The notes under the pieces were generated by a model. The model did not search any database. It saw only the letters and a list, made by a program, of their open reading frames with translations, and was not told where the DNA came from. A stretch of DNA of 64,000 nucleotides from Tetrapyrgos nigripes (Eukaryota > Basidiomycota > Agaricomycetes > Agaricales > Campanellaceae). The stretch lies in the NCBI GenBank assembly GCA_013368315.1, contig JAACJM010000010.1, positions 806,001 to 870,000 of the forward strand, written 5' to 3'. The translations under genes were made by a program, and so were the position numbers. Below are positions 53,801-64,000 of this stretch, piece after piece (position 1 is the first letter of the stretch; each line of letters begins with the position of its first letter).

Positions 53801-56800
53801 CCAGAACTTTATGGGCCAGGATGTTGATATTGAGCCAGGTTTTCGGAAATGCATCATTAGCAAGAATTGAGGTGGCCACTTTGAAGAAATGTGAAAGCAG
53901 ATTGACAAATCTTTCCCGTCCTTCGATGACCAGACTGGATTCCAGAAATTCGGAGATGTGTTTTGTTGATGAGCATAATATCAGGACCAAGAAAACGACA
54001 GCCGTCTCCCCTATTCCTGGGTTGAACAGACGGCCTGGCTCTCTAGAACCGCCCACATTTCTCATAGATTCAGGAAGGTATGCTAGTAAAGAGAAGGGAT
54101 AGGACTCTGGAAACGCATTTGGAATGGCAGGCTTGGGCGCGGTAGAATTGTGTACACGTTCCAGAGCTTGTTGGGTCGCAGGATTCAGAAATTCACGATA
54201 AGAATCTAGTATCCTGTCCAAAGGGTCAAAACTCATACCTCAAACGAAGATCGCAAGCCTACCTGGGTAATAATGGCAGAAGGCACTCCACATTGTCCTG
54301 CTCTGTCCGAAAACGTTTTCGGTCCGACGTAATCTCCGGTGAAATTAAACTCTGCTGTAGTTTGTCAAGCATGACCGCTATTATGGTTACGCATAATCGA
54401 ATGTTTTCTAGCCATCCAATGCGTGCACTATCTTTTGCCGTTTCGGGATCGCTCGACTGAGTGTGGGCATATTCGTCATACCGCCCAAAATGGGGCCTGA
54501 TCCATTGAACCACAGCTTCCACCAACAACGGTCGTGAATGAGGGTTGTCAAAAAGGAAACCTTTGACAATCTGCAGATACATGATCAGCTTCCAGATCAC
54601 GATCTTCCCTTTTCCGACAGGAATTGCATTAGTGGCAAAGGTGGTCACAATGGAGACCAAATCGACAGTGGAGAATATTTTCGCAAGTTCCGGTAATATC
54701 GAAGTAAAATTTTGTAGAGCGATAGTTTGCGTTCCTATTATCGTTGGCGAAGTTATCGACATCATGCGGGTAATTTCTGCAAGATGAGAACGCAGCTCCC
54801 TTTTGAAACTTGCATCCAAATGCTCAGCCGTAGCGTCCGCGCCCACACCCATCTCTCGGATTTTCTGCAATTCGCGAGACCGCACTATGAATTTAATGAT
54901 GTAATTCCATACTTTGAGTGCCGCTCGCAACTGGGGTGCAGTATCATTGGCCAACGGATTGACCACGAGTCGGTTCATAGAATGAATGAGGTGAGATGAA
55001 GCAGCATGATACGAAAAGTGCTTTTCGGTATAGAGATCCAGGACGGGTCTGAAATTGCTGAAGCGGCGGTCTTGAATGATACCAAGGACCGTCACAAGGG
55101 CAGCGAATACCAAATGATCCATTTCGCCGGACTCGTTATTGGCCGAGACTAGTATCCCAAAGAGAGAGTCGAAAATATCTCGGAGAAATTTGACGATTTC
55201 CACTTCACCGACAAAGGTGAACTTGGACAGGATCGTCGACAAAAAGTCTTGATCGGTAACCTTCTCCCAGTTGAGGAGACTGAGTAACACGGGGTTCTGG
55301 GTAAACTTCGTTGAGCATAATGAAGTACGAATAGTCAATGTGTCCTTCATTGGAGGTGCCAAGCGCTGCATCTCTGGATGTATAGCCGCATTTTCAGGTC
55401 CTCCCGTAGCGAGCGAAGACGGTGCGCTGAGGTACATTTCTGGGGTAATCTGACTGAGCTTTTCGGCTCGATACATGATCAAGCTATGTCCACCATCCTC
55501 CAAAAAGGCACGTTTGTCAGGAAAGAGTGGAAGGAAAGAGAATGCGTATGGTTTGTCGGCTCCGTCTGGATTCCCTCTGTTACCGAAACGCTCTTTTCCA
55601 GACCGATTACGGAAGGTGAAGAAAAGATGCCAATCTTGGACGCCGACAGGCGCAAGCTGAATCTTGATGAGCTCCCCAAATGTCGGTTCATTACAACGTT
55701 GGAACACCATGGAATGGAATTGAGATACTGCAAGTTCCCCGCTGCCTGGCGAGATCACAGACTCGACTGTACGTCCTGCTTGATCTCTGACTTCGACACT
55801 AACTTGTATATTGGCCGACACCGATCCTATTTGTCCTCGAGTGAAACTGGTGACACTCAGACGAGTCGAAGGGTTTCCGGGTACGTTTGAGAAATAGCCG
55901 CACCAGAGTTTGATGTATAACTCGTTCCGGTCATCGCCTGGAAAGACAACATCTGGGAATCCAAGGGGCAGCGTCTGGGGTGTGTCGTGCAATAGCGATG
56001 AATGCTCTTTCACAATGGTCGGTGTATCGCCACAAAAGACCTTGACCGACACCGCCATCATCTCTGCTCTAATAACATAGAAATGAGTTGCTTGAGCTGA
56101 TATGAATAAGTGCATAAACCTACCGGATAGACTTTTCAAATTCCTTTGTGTTTCCATCTATGATACTTTGATGGAGCATGGAGAAGGATGTTTCATTGGT
56201 GGGAACATATATTGGTACAGTGTACTCCTTGGTGGAAGACACATCAGCGCCTTCTGCAATCATTTTATTGAATTGCGTCAACTCCAAGACTGCACATCCA
56301 AACGGCCTACGAAATTGGCTATCGATCGGAGAAGCACCACGAGGACCGCCTGGAGAGACAGGCCCATAGCTATCCGGGTAAGAAGTACTAGCGGGTTCGT
56401 ATTTCACGGATGGTTCTGAGCCTCGGCGTCCGCCATCGAAAGGCACTCCAGAGCTCAGGTTACTACCGATTTTAAGGGCACCATTCCGTATAATCCGGCA
56501 TACAAGATATAATGGTTCTTGCACATCGGATAGTGTCAAGTCGGTGAAGAGGGTGCGGATGCGGCTGGAAGGATTTCGTGCTAGAACACCGTTGTGATTG
56601 AGGATTGCACAGAAGTCTTCAGTAATAAACTGTGCTTCGTGCTTTTTAAACGACGACAAGGAAAAATACAGCTCGGCTGTCTCTCCAGGCGAACAAGCGG
56701 ATGCGACAAAGGCACGTAAGTCGAGAAAGAGGTGATAAAATTTGGCTGCTGTCGGTTTCGGAGGAGCAGGTGAGCCAAAGTAATCTAGAGAAAGTGAATG

Positions 56801-58082
56801 ACCCTTGTGGTGCTGGCGAGATTTTTCAGAGAACGTAGAGTGAGGAGTAATGGGAAGAGAGGGGGCAAGTTGGGCTTCAAAAGAACTCGGGCGAGAATGG
56901 GTATCATCCAAAATGGTATCCAGATATGCCAATGCCATTTGCATGGCATACATTCGGATTGCGCTAACCCAACTCCGATTGTCTATGGGACCGTCGGCAT
57001 CTACAGTGACAAGACCACCCCAGGTGGGATGCCTGACTATGACATCCAGACCTTGAGCAAGATTACCGCTGACTAGCCTTATGACACAGTCTCGGCGCAT
57101 GCTAATGGTCTCTTCGGCACTCAGTGTTTGAGCTAGAAGCTGTCGTCGACCGAGATGCAAGGCTTCTATGTGTTCACGAACGAGGTGAAATAATTTGTAG
57201 TCTCGCGAAGCGAGATATTGGAACATAAGCATATGCCATTCCCGCAAGGCGGACGCGATTTCGTCTACGATAGGTTGTACAGCTCCTGAAGCTGTATCAT
57301 CTCCAGACTTAAGGGATGGGCGAGGGGGGAGGGGCTTTATGATTTGCGATTCATCGGGGGAGGGGGAACGTATGCTGGTGGGATACACAGGTAAGCCTGC
57401 CCGAGAAAGGCTCGCTTGGTCGGGGCGAGGATTTAGTCTGAAAACGGAAGACCTCCTGCTAGTAGACGCAATTGTGATCCCGTCTTCATCCATTTCGCGA
57501 AGCGTATCCATGTTTCCATTGGCTCTCTGGTTATAGGACTCCCCGGAGCTGACGCTCCCATGCACGTTGTTTGGGCTCGCAGGATCACTGGTTGTTCCGT
57601 TCGGAGACGCCAGATTTGGTAGACGACCCTCAGCATCGGACAGTTCGTCGCGTACATGTATATGTGAAGCGGGAAAGATTCCTATGAAGACCTGTTGAGG
57701 TTCCTCGATTTTTGGAGTTGACTTGGATGAATCTCCCAGTTGTGCCCATGTGTCCGGAGGTCTACGAGTAGTGCACACTACATACCTTCGATTTGGATAT
57801 GCCAGTAAGCCCCAGATCAAAAGCACAGCGGTTAACGACGACTCACCCGCGATACCAGATTCCGTCAACCTCCTTGCCCTTTGGAGTATATTTCTCAAAA
57901 GCATACACTTCGTCTCCAACCTCCAGTGAAACAACGTCTTTGTTGAGATGGTCGTCATTTGAGACTTCTGTTACAGAGCTCAAACGATTGGTGCGACTGG
58001 AATAGCGAGTATCTCGTCGAGAAGGGGTAAGAAGAGGGTGTACCGCGTAACCATAGACTATCAAAGGCAGTGGTTCCCACAT
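50840..58082 (-). CDS. DOCK-family Rho/Rac guanine nucleotide exchange factor
   Basis: A giant GEF (roughly 2,000 residues, many exons) that loads GTP on Rac/Rho GTPases for polarity and autophagy signalling; fungal relative of Dck1/DOCK1. ATG 58082 opens MWEPLPLIVYGYAVHPL, the start of an SH3 domain (LEVGDEVYAFEKYTPKGKEVDGIWYRG in parts, VFIGIFPASHIHV). The DOCK N-terminal helical region includes EWHMLMFQYLASRDYKLF. The DHR1/C2 lipid-binding domain (about 55500-56050) has FPGDDRNELYIKLWCGYF, FHSMVFQRCNEPTFGE and DWHLFFTFRNRSGKE. ARM-like helices follow. The DHR2 catalytic domain is near 51500-52500 (VYFTTEETFPTVLRRSQVV, HLRYQALANTSQ). The Ser-rich tail ends RRNNTMS. Convergent with the MedA-like gene. 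Confidence 0.9.
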
Positions 58083-58353
58083 GAATCGAGTCCAGAAAGG
58101 TTATGAAGGTCCGCCAAATTTGACGATGGCGAGGCCAGAAAGCCCGGAGTTGAAGAAAACGAAGAAAGCCCAGAACTTGAAAAGTGTATCAACTTTTGTA
58201 AGGACAAACAGAAAAAACCGCGCATCAACAAATGAACAGACTGTCCGAAATATCTTCCAAATCCTATTTAATGATACACAGGGTAATGAAGATGTGGAGG
58301 TGTACAACGATGAGGATGCGTATGCAATAAAGTATATAGAGTTAGGAATTGGC

Positions 58354-60269
58354 TTAATAGTCATCCAAGTCAATCACATCTTCGTCTTCCATTTCGACGT
58401 CGCCAGGGTCCGCAGCCAGGTTAGGCAAAACGTCATCGCTTAGAGACTGCTCGCTATCTGAATCCCATGTCTGCCCGTAACCTCTGGAAGATCCATTCAC
58501 TACCGGGTCAACATATGCTTCCACGCGCATCTTTCGTTGCATCCGGTCGAGTACGACATCAAGTTGGGCAAAGTTAGCGTCATTGACAGCGAATTTGCGG
58601 TGTCGAGCGCTCTTCACATGCTGTAAATTAAATCAGGCACCTGGGAAACGCTACCGAATGTGAAGTTCAACTTACCTGCTTAAAATCATCAAACCTTACA
58701 CGGCAACTCTCACAATAACCTGGTTTAGAGCCCTCTTCCCTCTTCGATAGCCTCAAAGTGTTGGTGCTCTTGCTCTTCTTGAGTATCGCATGTCGCTCAG
58801 GAACGGGGGGAGGTCCCATCAAGCTAGCCTTCTGTCCGCCTGCTTTGCGAGAGGTGAGTACCTCTTGGTTTGCAAGCATTCGCAAGGCGGACGGTAGCTG
58901 GCGCCGCAGAGGATTGTTGCTGGTAGAGGTAGTACCAGTGGCGGACGTGATAGTGACACTATTGCCTGAAGCGGCCATGTAAGCTCCTGTTCCCGACGCA
59001 AGATATCCAGAAGCATTTGCAGAGTCGAAATTGCTCGCTTCCAGGTCATTATCCTCCATGCAGTCCCTCCGCTTAAGGTTGATCATCGAAACGGACCGTC
59101 TCAGATCACCGCCTCCTCTTTTAATTTCCTGCTGCGCCTCCTTCATCCTCACTGCTTCTTCAAAGCGCCTCAACTTGTCTCGATTTTCTTCCTCCTGGTC
59201 TTTTTTCGCCTGTTTCTCTATTTGTTGCATTTTCTCCCAGCGTCTCTTTTCCTTTTCATCGAAAGCTATGAAAGGACCTCTGGACCTTGGATCACAATAC
59301 AACATAGGCCACGGTGTCTTGGAGGAGCCGCGCTTTGGAGCAGGATATTCGTGAGCTGCTATTGTGGCAAGCTCTCCTCGCATGTCTTCAACTAGGACAA
59401 AGCAGCTTCCCTTGCTGAAGTAGGTGAAATCATGCCGCTTCTGGGTAGGGTCGCGTTCAGTGGTACCGTGGATACGCTCTGATTGTAGGAGACGAGTCAG
59501 AGAGCGAACGGGAGCAGATGTGTGGGAGTGCGAAGCGTTCTTGGAAGAGGCCACTGTAGCTGACGGGAAGAGAGCGGGCTGGTCTAAACAGCGCGAGAGG
59601 ACGCTATCTAGCTTTCTAATATCCCATATCTTCAGGTTCCATTGTTTAGCATAATCAAAAGCTGTCTGGCCGTCTTCCACCAGCCTGCGAACGAGTGAGA
59701 CAGTGAGATATAGCGAGAGGAGGAACATACTGAGCTGGCTGCTTCGAGGGACTTTTTCTCAAAGCATTCTGGCGGATGGAACCAGAGGGCACTCCGAAAC
59801 GATTCTCTTTGTCAGAGACATCCACCGGCCTTGACTGCAACTGAGCGGCTTCGATGTCTTTGACAATGAAGTGAGTGATTTCTTTCGAAAAGAAATCGTC
59901 GACGTTCTACAAACACAAGGATGAGTGTGCTGCTAGTAGAAAGTGTATGTATATGCTGACCCCTCCCAGACGAGTGATTCTCTCTTCCACCTTGTTCCTG
60001 ATAGAGTCGTTGATGGAAGGCTCAAAGTTGAAGGTCCATGTAGGCATAGAGCGTGTGTACTTTTGCCTGAACTCGAGTTCTTGTTGCTGCTTGTCTGCGC
60101 GGGATCGTTTGTGGTGAGGGCTGTCTGCAGCGGCCTTTGCACGCTTGGCCATAGCGTCCCGGGTATCGTCGAGAGTGGGCGAGCGAGCACGCTTTGCACC
60201 AGGCTTTGGAGGGCGAGACGGCGAATGTAGCTGGCGGACCTGCCTAGAGAGAGGACGACGGGTGGCCAT
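58354..60269 (-). CDS. DBF4: Dbf4/Dfp1 regulatory subunit of Cdc7 kinase
   Basis: Activator of the Cdc7 (Hsk1) kinase that fires replication origins. From ATG 60269 the basic, Pro-rich N-terminus leads to a BRCT-like motif N (KVEERITRLGG | NVDDFFSKEITHFIV, joined across an intron at about 59905-59960). Motif M is visible as SCFVLVEDMRGELATIAAHEYP...PWPMLYCDPRSRGPF. A charged coiled coil (about 59050-59250) is followed by the DBF-type zinc finger, PGYCESCRVRFDDFKQ|HVKSARHRKF (C-x2-C, H-x5-H), also split by an intron. The acidic end DVEMEDEDVIDLDDY is typical. Head-to-head with ATG5: the two start codons are 108 nt apart. Confidence 0.9.
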
Positions 60270-60377
60270 GGAAGTCGGAAGAGAGCGCGTTCAGTCAACG
60301 AGGATGGATGACCTGGTACACGTGCTTCTCACGTGGGCACGCAGTACTTGGCAAAGGCGTTGTAGTCGAGGCAGACA

Positions 60378-61637
60378 ATGTCGACGTATGGGACCACCCG
60401 GCATCACCACTCGCCTGCTGTACCGAACTACTCCAACCGCGAGCGTGTAACCGACTATCACACCACTCTTTTTCGTCGTCTCACGTGGGATGGAACCGTC
60501 CCCCTCGAAATCCGCATAGATCCCAAGGAGCTACCCGCAAATTCAGAACGAGGCCTCGAATGCTACTATATCCAGGCTCCTAGAGTCTCATATCTCCCCC
60601 TGCTTATGCCCGAGATTCGCCGTTTCTTCAACGAGCTTGTTTTTGACGAGGCTGCTGCTGCTGAACTCAAGGAAGACGAATGGTGGTTTGAAACGGCAGA
60701 GGGCAGTCTTCTCAAATGGTCAGTAGCCTCGTCTGGTGCCTATAATGTCTTTCTTATCTTTGACCTTGCAGGCATTGGCCCATAGGGCTCCTGTATGACA
60801 ACCACACCATATCAGTATCTACTAAACCATCTTCATCGCGGACATCTCCATCTGCTGCTCTTCGACTCACACTGCATCTCGCCTCTCCACCAAATGACAA
60901 GCTACTTCTTGCTCCGACTCCCGAAGCATGCAAACTCGCTTTCATGGGTCAATTGAAGGAAGCAGATTTTATACGTTGGGGCAATACGAAGCGCATCACT
61001 GGGCTACGACAACAAGACCAAGATGGATTATGGGAAGGAGTCAAGGAACGTGAGTAAGCTATCCTTTTCGCTGGCTCGCCTCCATCTCAGAAATCTCCAG
61101 ACAACTTTGACGACTATTGGCGTGTGGCATCAAAAGTGACACCCATTACAACTTCTAGTCGTTCTCAGTCTCCTGGTCCACCACCTCCTTCATCTGCATC
61201 AATGCACACTCGACCACCTTCTGCTGATCCTGCAGGACCCGCCGAACGAGATGGTGCATACAACGTACGCAGCGTGCCTGTGCGTCTCTACCTCCCGGAT
61301 GGTCCTGTACTTCAAGATTTGGTACCTCCTTTGCTGGAAGATGGTAAGCAACCTTCTGTCTTATGGCTTGAGATTTGTTTCTTACATCTTTCAAGGTACA
61401 CCTCAAAACCTTAGATACTATCTGAACTCGCGTATACCCCTTCTTTTTCCTCCTCAACCCCCAGCTCCCCCACCCTCTAGAACCAATCCCCATCCAAAGC
61501 CTCCCCCCGTTCAAGACCTCGCATATCCTCTAGTCCAAGGAATTGTTGCTCCGTTAGACTCAGAGATAGCTTGGCTCGGGGCTTGTTTGGCAGGGGCCGA
61601 TGGTTGGGTGAATATTTGCGTTGGGCTACGCACATAG
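60378..61637 (+). CDS. ATG5: Autophagy protein Atg5
   Basis: Atg5 is conjugated to Atg12 and, with Atg16, drives lipidation of Atg8 on the phagophore. The family opening TTLFRRLTWDGTVPLEIRID is clear; ATG 60378 gives about 25 extra residues before it and is the best upstream start I see. Further blocks are YYIQAPRVSYLPLLMPEIRRF, the splice-joined LLKWHWPIGLLYD, and FMGQLKEADFIRWG, in which the Lys is the expected Atg12 acceptor. Exon 3 has NFDDYWRVAS. A Pro/Ser-rich insert (about 61150-61250) precedes VRLYLPDGPVLQDLVPPLLED. The C-terminus is AYPLVQGIVAPLDSEIAWLG. Four exons. Convergent with the nucleoside transporter, 126 bp apart. Confidence 0.92.
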
Positions 61638-61763
61638 TGATGGATATGGTGGTCGTTGTATTTTACTGTACTACATAATCACAACAGGTTTTAACTCTGT
61701 ATCGTGTCGAATCTATGTGTACAGCACCTCACTTACACCCCAAGAATTACAGCGAGCAAAATC

Positions 61764-64000
61764 CTAAACGAGCATACCCCTGGGTAAAAGTTGGGTCACT
61801 GTTCAACTTAAGAGACGACAAGGACAGGAAAAACTCACGCAATGCCAGCGGTCTGCAATGTAGAAAGGAATCCACAGATCATGGCTGAAAATGCAATCCG
61901 CGCGATGATCTTACCGCGCGAAGGTGCCATTGCACTAAGGACACCAATCTGGATACCGAGAGAACCCAAGTTAGCGAACCCGCAGAGAGCGTAAGAGGTG
62001 ATCGTGAAGGCGCGTCGAGACAGAGGGTCACTGCCATTCATGATGGCTTGAAGGTCCTTGTATGCGGCGAACTCGTTTGCAACAAGTTTTGTGGCAAGTA
62101 GGCGAGAGACGCGCAGGATTTCATCACGGGGGACACCGAGGAAGAAGGTGATTGGATAGAAGACATATCCAAGAATTAGCTGAAGGGTCAGCTCGGTGAT
62201 GCCAAAACCACGTCCAATCCAGGTCAATAGTCCATTGATCCTATGCATAGACAATCAGTCGAAAGGTTACGTGTAGACGAATGGCAAAACCCTTACACAG
62301 CAACCAAGGCCAACACAGTCAACACGTTAGTGCTAAACAAGTTGATGAGTACTTTTGACAACGTGTGGACGAGAACACCCTTACAGAATCTGTCCAGCCA
62401 CAATTAAACCAAAGACAGCACCCTTACTGAAGGCATGAAGAGCGTTCGCCTACATGATCATATATCGTAAGCCAACACAGGATAGTCTGCATCACATACC
62501 GGAGGGTTTTTCTCTTCTGAACCACGATCAACGACTACGTGACCTCTGGTAACCGGTTCGTCCAACTCCGGAATACGCATCTTGCTAATGGCTATAGAAG
62601 CAGGGATACTCATGACGGAGGAAGTGACTAGATTTTCAGCAGGAACACCAAGGTTGATGTACGCTGCCATGACAGATCCAGCTATACATGAGAAACCAGA
62701 AGTCATAGTCAAATCTGAAAACAGTCATATAGTCAACCGAGGGATCCTGGTCACGGAATGCGAGCAGCTGGTGAACGTACGGAGTTCAGACTCTGTCATC
62801 ACTGGGGGAAAGATTGAGCTCTGAAGTTTGTAGGAAGAGTTTTTTGACCTCACAATCAACGTAGGGTCGAACAAGACAGGCAGACTCTCCCTGGCCAATC
62901 CATGGAGAGGAAGCTGCGACTACGGCTTCCGCGCCAGATACATTCAGCAGCTTGAAGAACAACCAAGCACTAAAAAATTTCTGATCAGAAACCTAAGTAG
63001 AGCGTGCAGATGAAAGGATCGCACAATTTGCCGAGCAACCATTGCATAACACCAAGATAATACATCATTTGCACGAAAGCAATGAAAAATATGATGGCCC
63101 CCAGCTTTGTCAAATGTCAACGTCACTTCCCGCAAATCGATGTACCGGAGACATACCGTATTGACGAAAAACCAATGTTTAGCAATTGTGTCGGCGTCAA
63201 AAAAGAATCCAGACCCTGCATCAGCTTGAGCGAGGAAATCGGATGCAAGTGTAGCTATCCAGTTGAAGATGGAAAAACCGGCACCACTCTTGAGGACGAA
63301 AAGGGCGACCACTTGTTGAATAAACAGCCCTACGATGATGGTAGGCCAAGGAATTTGAGATCTGTGCTTGGATGACAAGTAGAAGCCGCATTGGAAGATC
63401 AAAAGACCGGCAACGGATATTGCACGGTCACCATACGTAGTACCCTTGCAAGAATTCAGAGATGAATTCATGATTTCAGTGGAGGGCACTCACGTTCTCA
63501 AGCTTGAAGCCAAATGCAGAGCCAAAGACAATGCCGAGAAGACAAAGCCATCCAATTGCCAATCGAATATTGTACGGCAGACGGAAGAAGGGGCCTTGCA
63601 CACTTGCTTGCCAGATTGCTCCGACTGGTTTTGTTACAACGGAGTTTGGAATGAACCTGAACGCAATCACTCTAAGACGAAAACTTGAGCTTGAAAAAAA
63701 AACAGATTATGCTCGAGGGAAAACTGACAGAAGGAAAAACCAAGCCCAAAGAGTCTGAACAATCCTATCAAGGGGTCATTTTTCTTTTCTTCGGGGGACG
63801 TAAATCGGATCTCGTACCAACGATGCCTCGTAGCGGGCAAGACTGTGGCACTTATCCACCAGCCAAGAATTAGAGCACTTAAAGCGGCGAGCAAGATTAT
63901 GCGTGCTCGATGATGCCAGGAAGGGGGCTGCTCGGGGTGAGGCTGGTCATCGGGGGAGACGGTGGAATGTACGTCAGATCGGGCCGCTTTCTCCTCGTCC
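61764..64000 (-). CDS. Concentrative nucleoside transporter (CNT), partial
   Basis: A plasma-membrane cation-coupled nucleoside importer of the NupC/SLC28 family. The N-terminus lies beyond the right edge. Visible parts, N to C: an acidic cytosolic start, [21 protein letters not shown] first membrane segment (about 63830-63890), [66 protein letters not shown], and the family core [21 protein letters not shown]. Later are [29 protein letters not shown], and [20 protein letters not shown]. The last intron (61780-61838, donor GTGAGT) joins TAGIA to a 16-nt exon encoding GMLV and the stop at 61764, the usual CNT ending. Many small introns. Confidence 0.88.

Overview
The window looks like a chromosome segment of a mushroom-forming basidiomycete (Agaricomycetes). 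Evidence: genes are split by many GT-AG introns of about 50 nt, the gene set is fungal (class IV chitin synthase, HAP2, MedA-like regulator, OSCP, Dbf4, Atg5, DOCK-type GEF), intergenic gaps are very small, and the repeats are typical of this group (chromodomain Gypsy elements, Helitron helicase remains, hAT-type MITEs, Tc1/mariner). No species can be named from the sequence alone.

Positions 1 to about 25.2 kb are a nested block of transposable elements. From left to right: a decayed Gypsy element (A); a truncated minus-strand Helitron helicase that is itself hit by an hAT-type MITE (6130-6750) and a probable Copia-type solo LTR (7141-7595); a long decayed Gypsy chromovirus (B, about 8.69-19.96 kb) whose gag holds a second MITE (9740-10046) and a 21-bp minisatellite, whose reverse transcriptase is split by an inverted solo LTR (12645-13058, TSD GACAT), and whose integrase is split by a 4.03-kb Tc1/mariner element (14502-18527, TA duplication); a minus-strand gag-like fragment of a third element (C); and a third MITE (22942-23564). 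Most of this block is strikingly poor in CpG, and its premature stops are mostly TGA where an arginine CGA is expected, which points to decay by deamination of methylated CpG.

The Tc1/mariner element is the most unusual object. It has about 59-bp inverted repeats, a spliced transposase of 345 codons broken by one TGA, and a second multi-exon gene on the opposite strand that converges on the transposase. That second gene encodes a Pro/Ser/Cys-rich protein with a helical C-terminus and a basic tail, and I cannot assign it to a known transposition function.

From about 25.2 kb to the right end the sequence is CpG-rich, densely packed euchromatin. In order: Yippee-like protein (+), TBC Rab-GAP (+), ATP synthase OSCP (-), ML/TRP-like membrane protein (+), J-domain membrane protein (+), adhesin-like membrane protein (-), bleomycin hydrolase (-), class IV chitin synthase (-), UDP-sugar transporter (-), HAP2 (-), Tho1-like SAP protein (+), isoaspartyl peptidase/asparaginase (+), dynamitin (+), Med27-like Mediator subunit (+), MedA-like regulator (+), DOCK-family GEF (-), Dbf4 (-), Atg5 (+) and a concentrative nucleoside transporter (-, running off the right edge).

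Themes: cell wall and secretory supply (chitin synthase next to a nucleotide-sugar transporter), transcription and mRNA export (HAP2, Tho1, Med27, MedA), and motor, trafficking or GTPase control (dynamitin, TBC, DOCK). The five plus-strand genes Tho1, asparaginase, dynamitin, Med27 and MedA are separated by only 76, 51, 26 and 28 nt, so shared or read-through transcripts are plausible. HAP2/Tho1 and Dbf4/Atg5 are head-to-head pairs with almost no promoter space.
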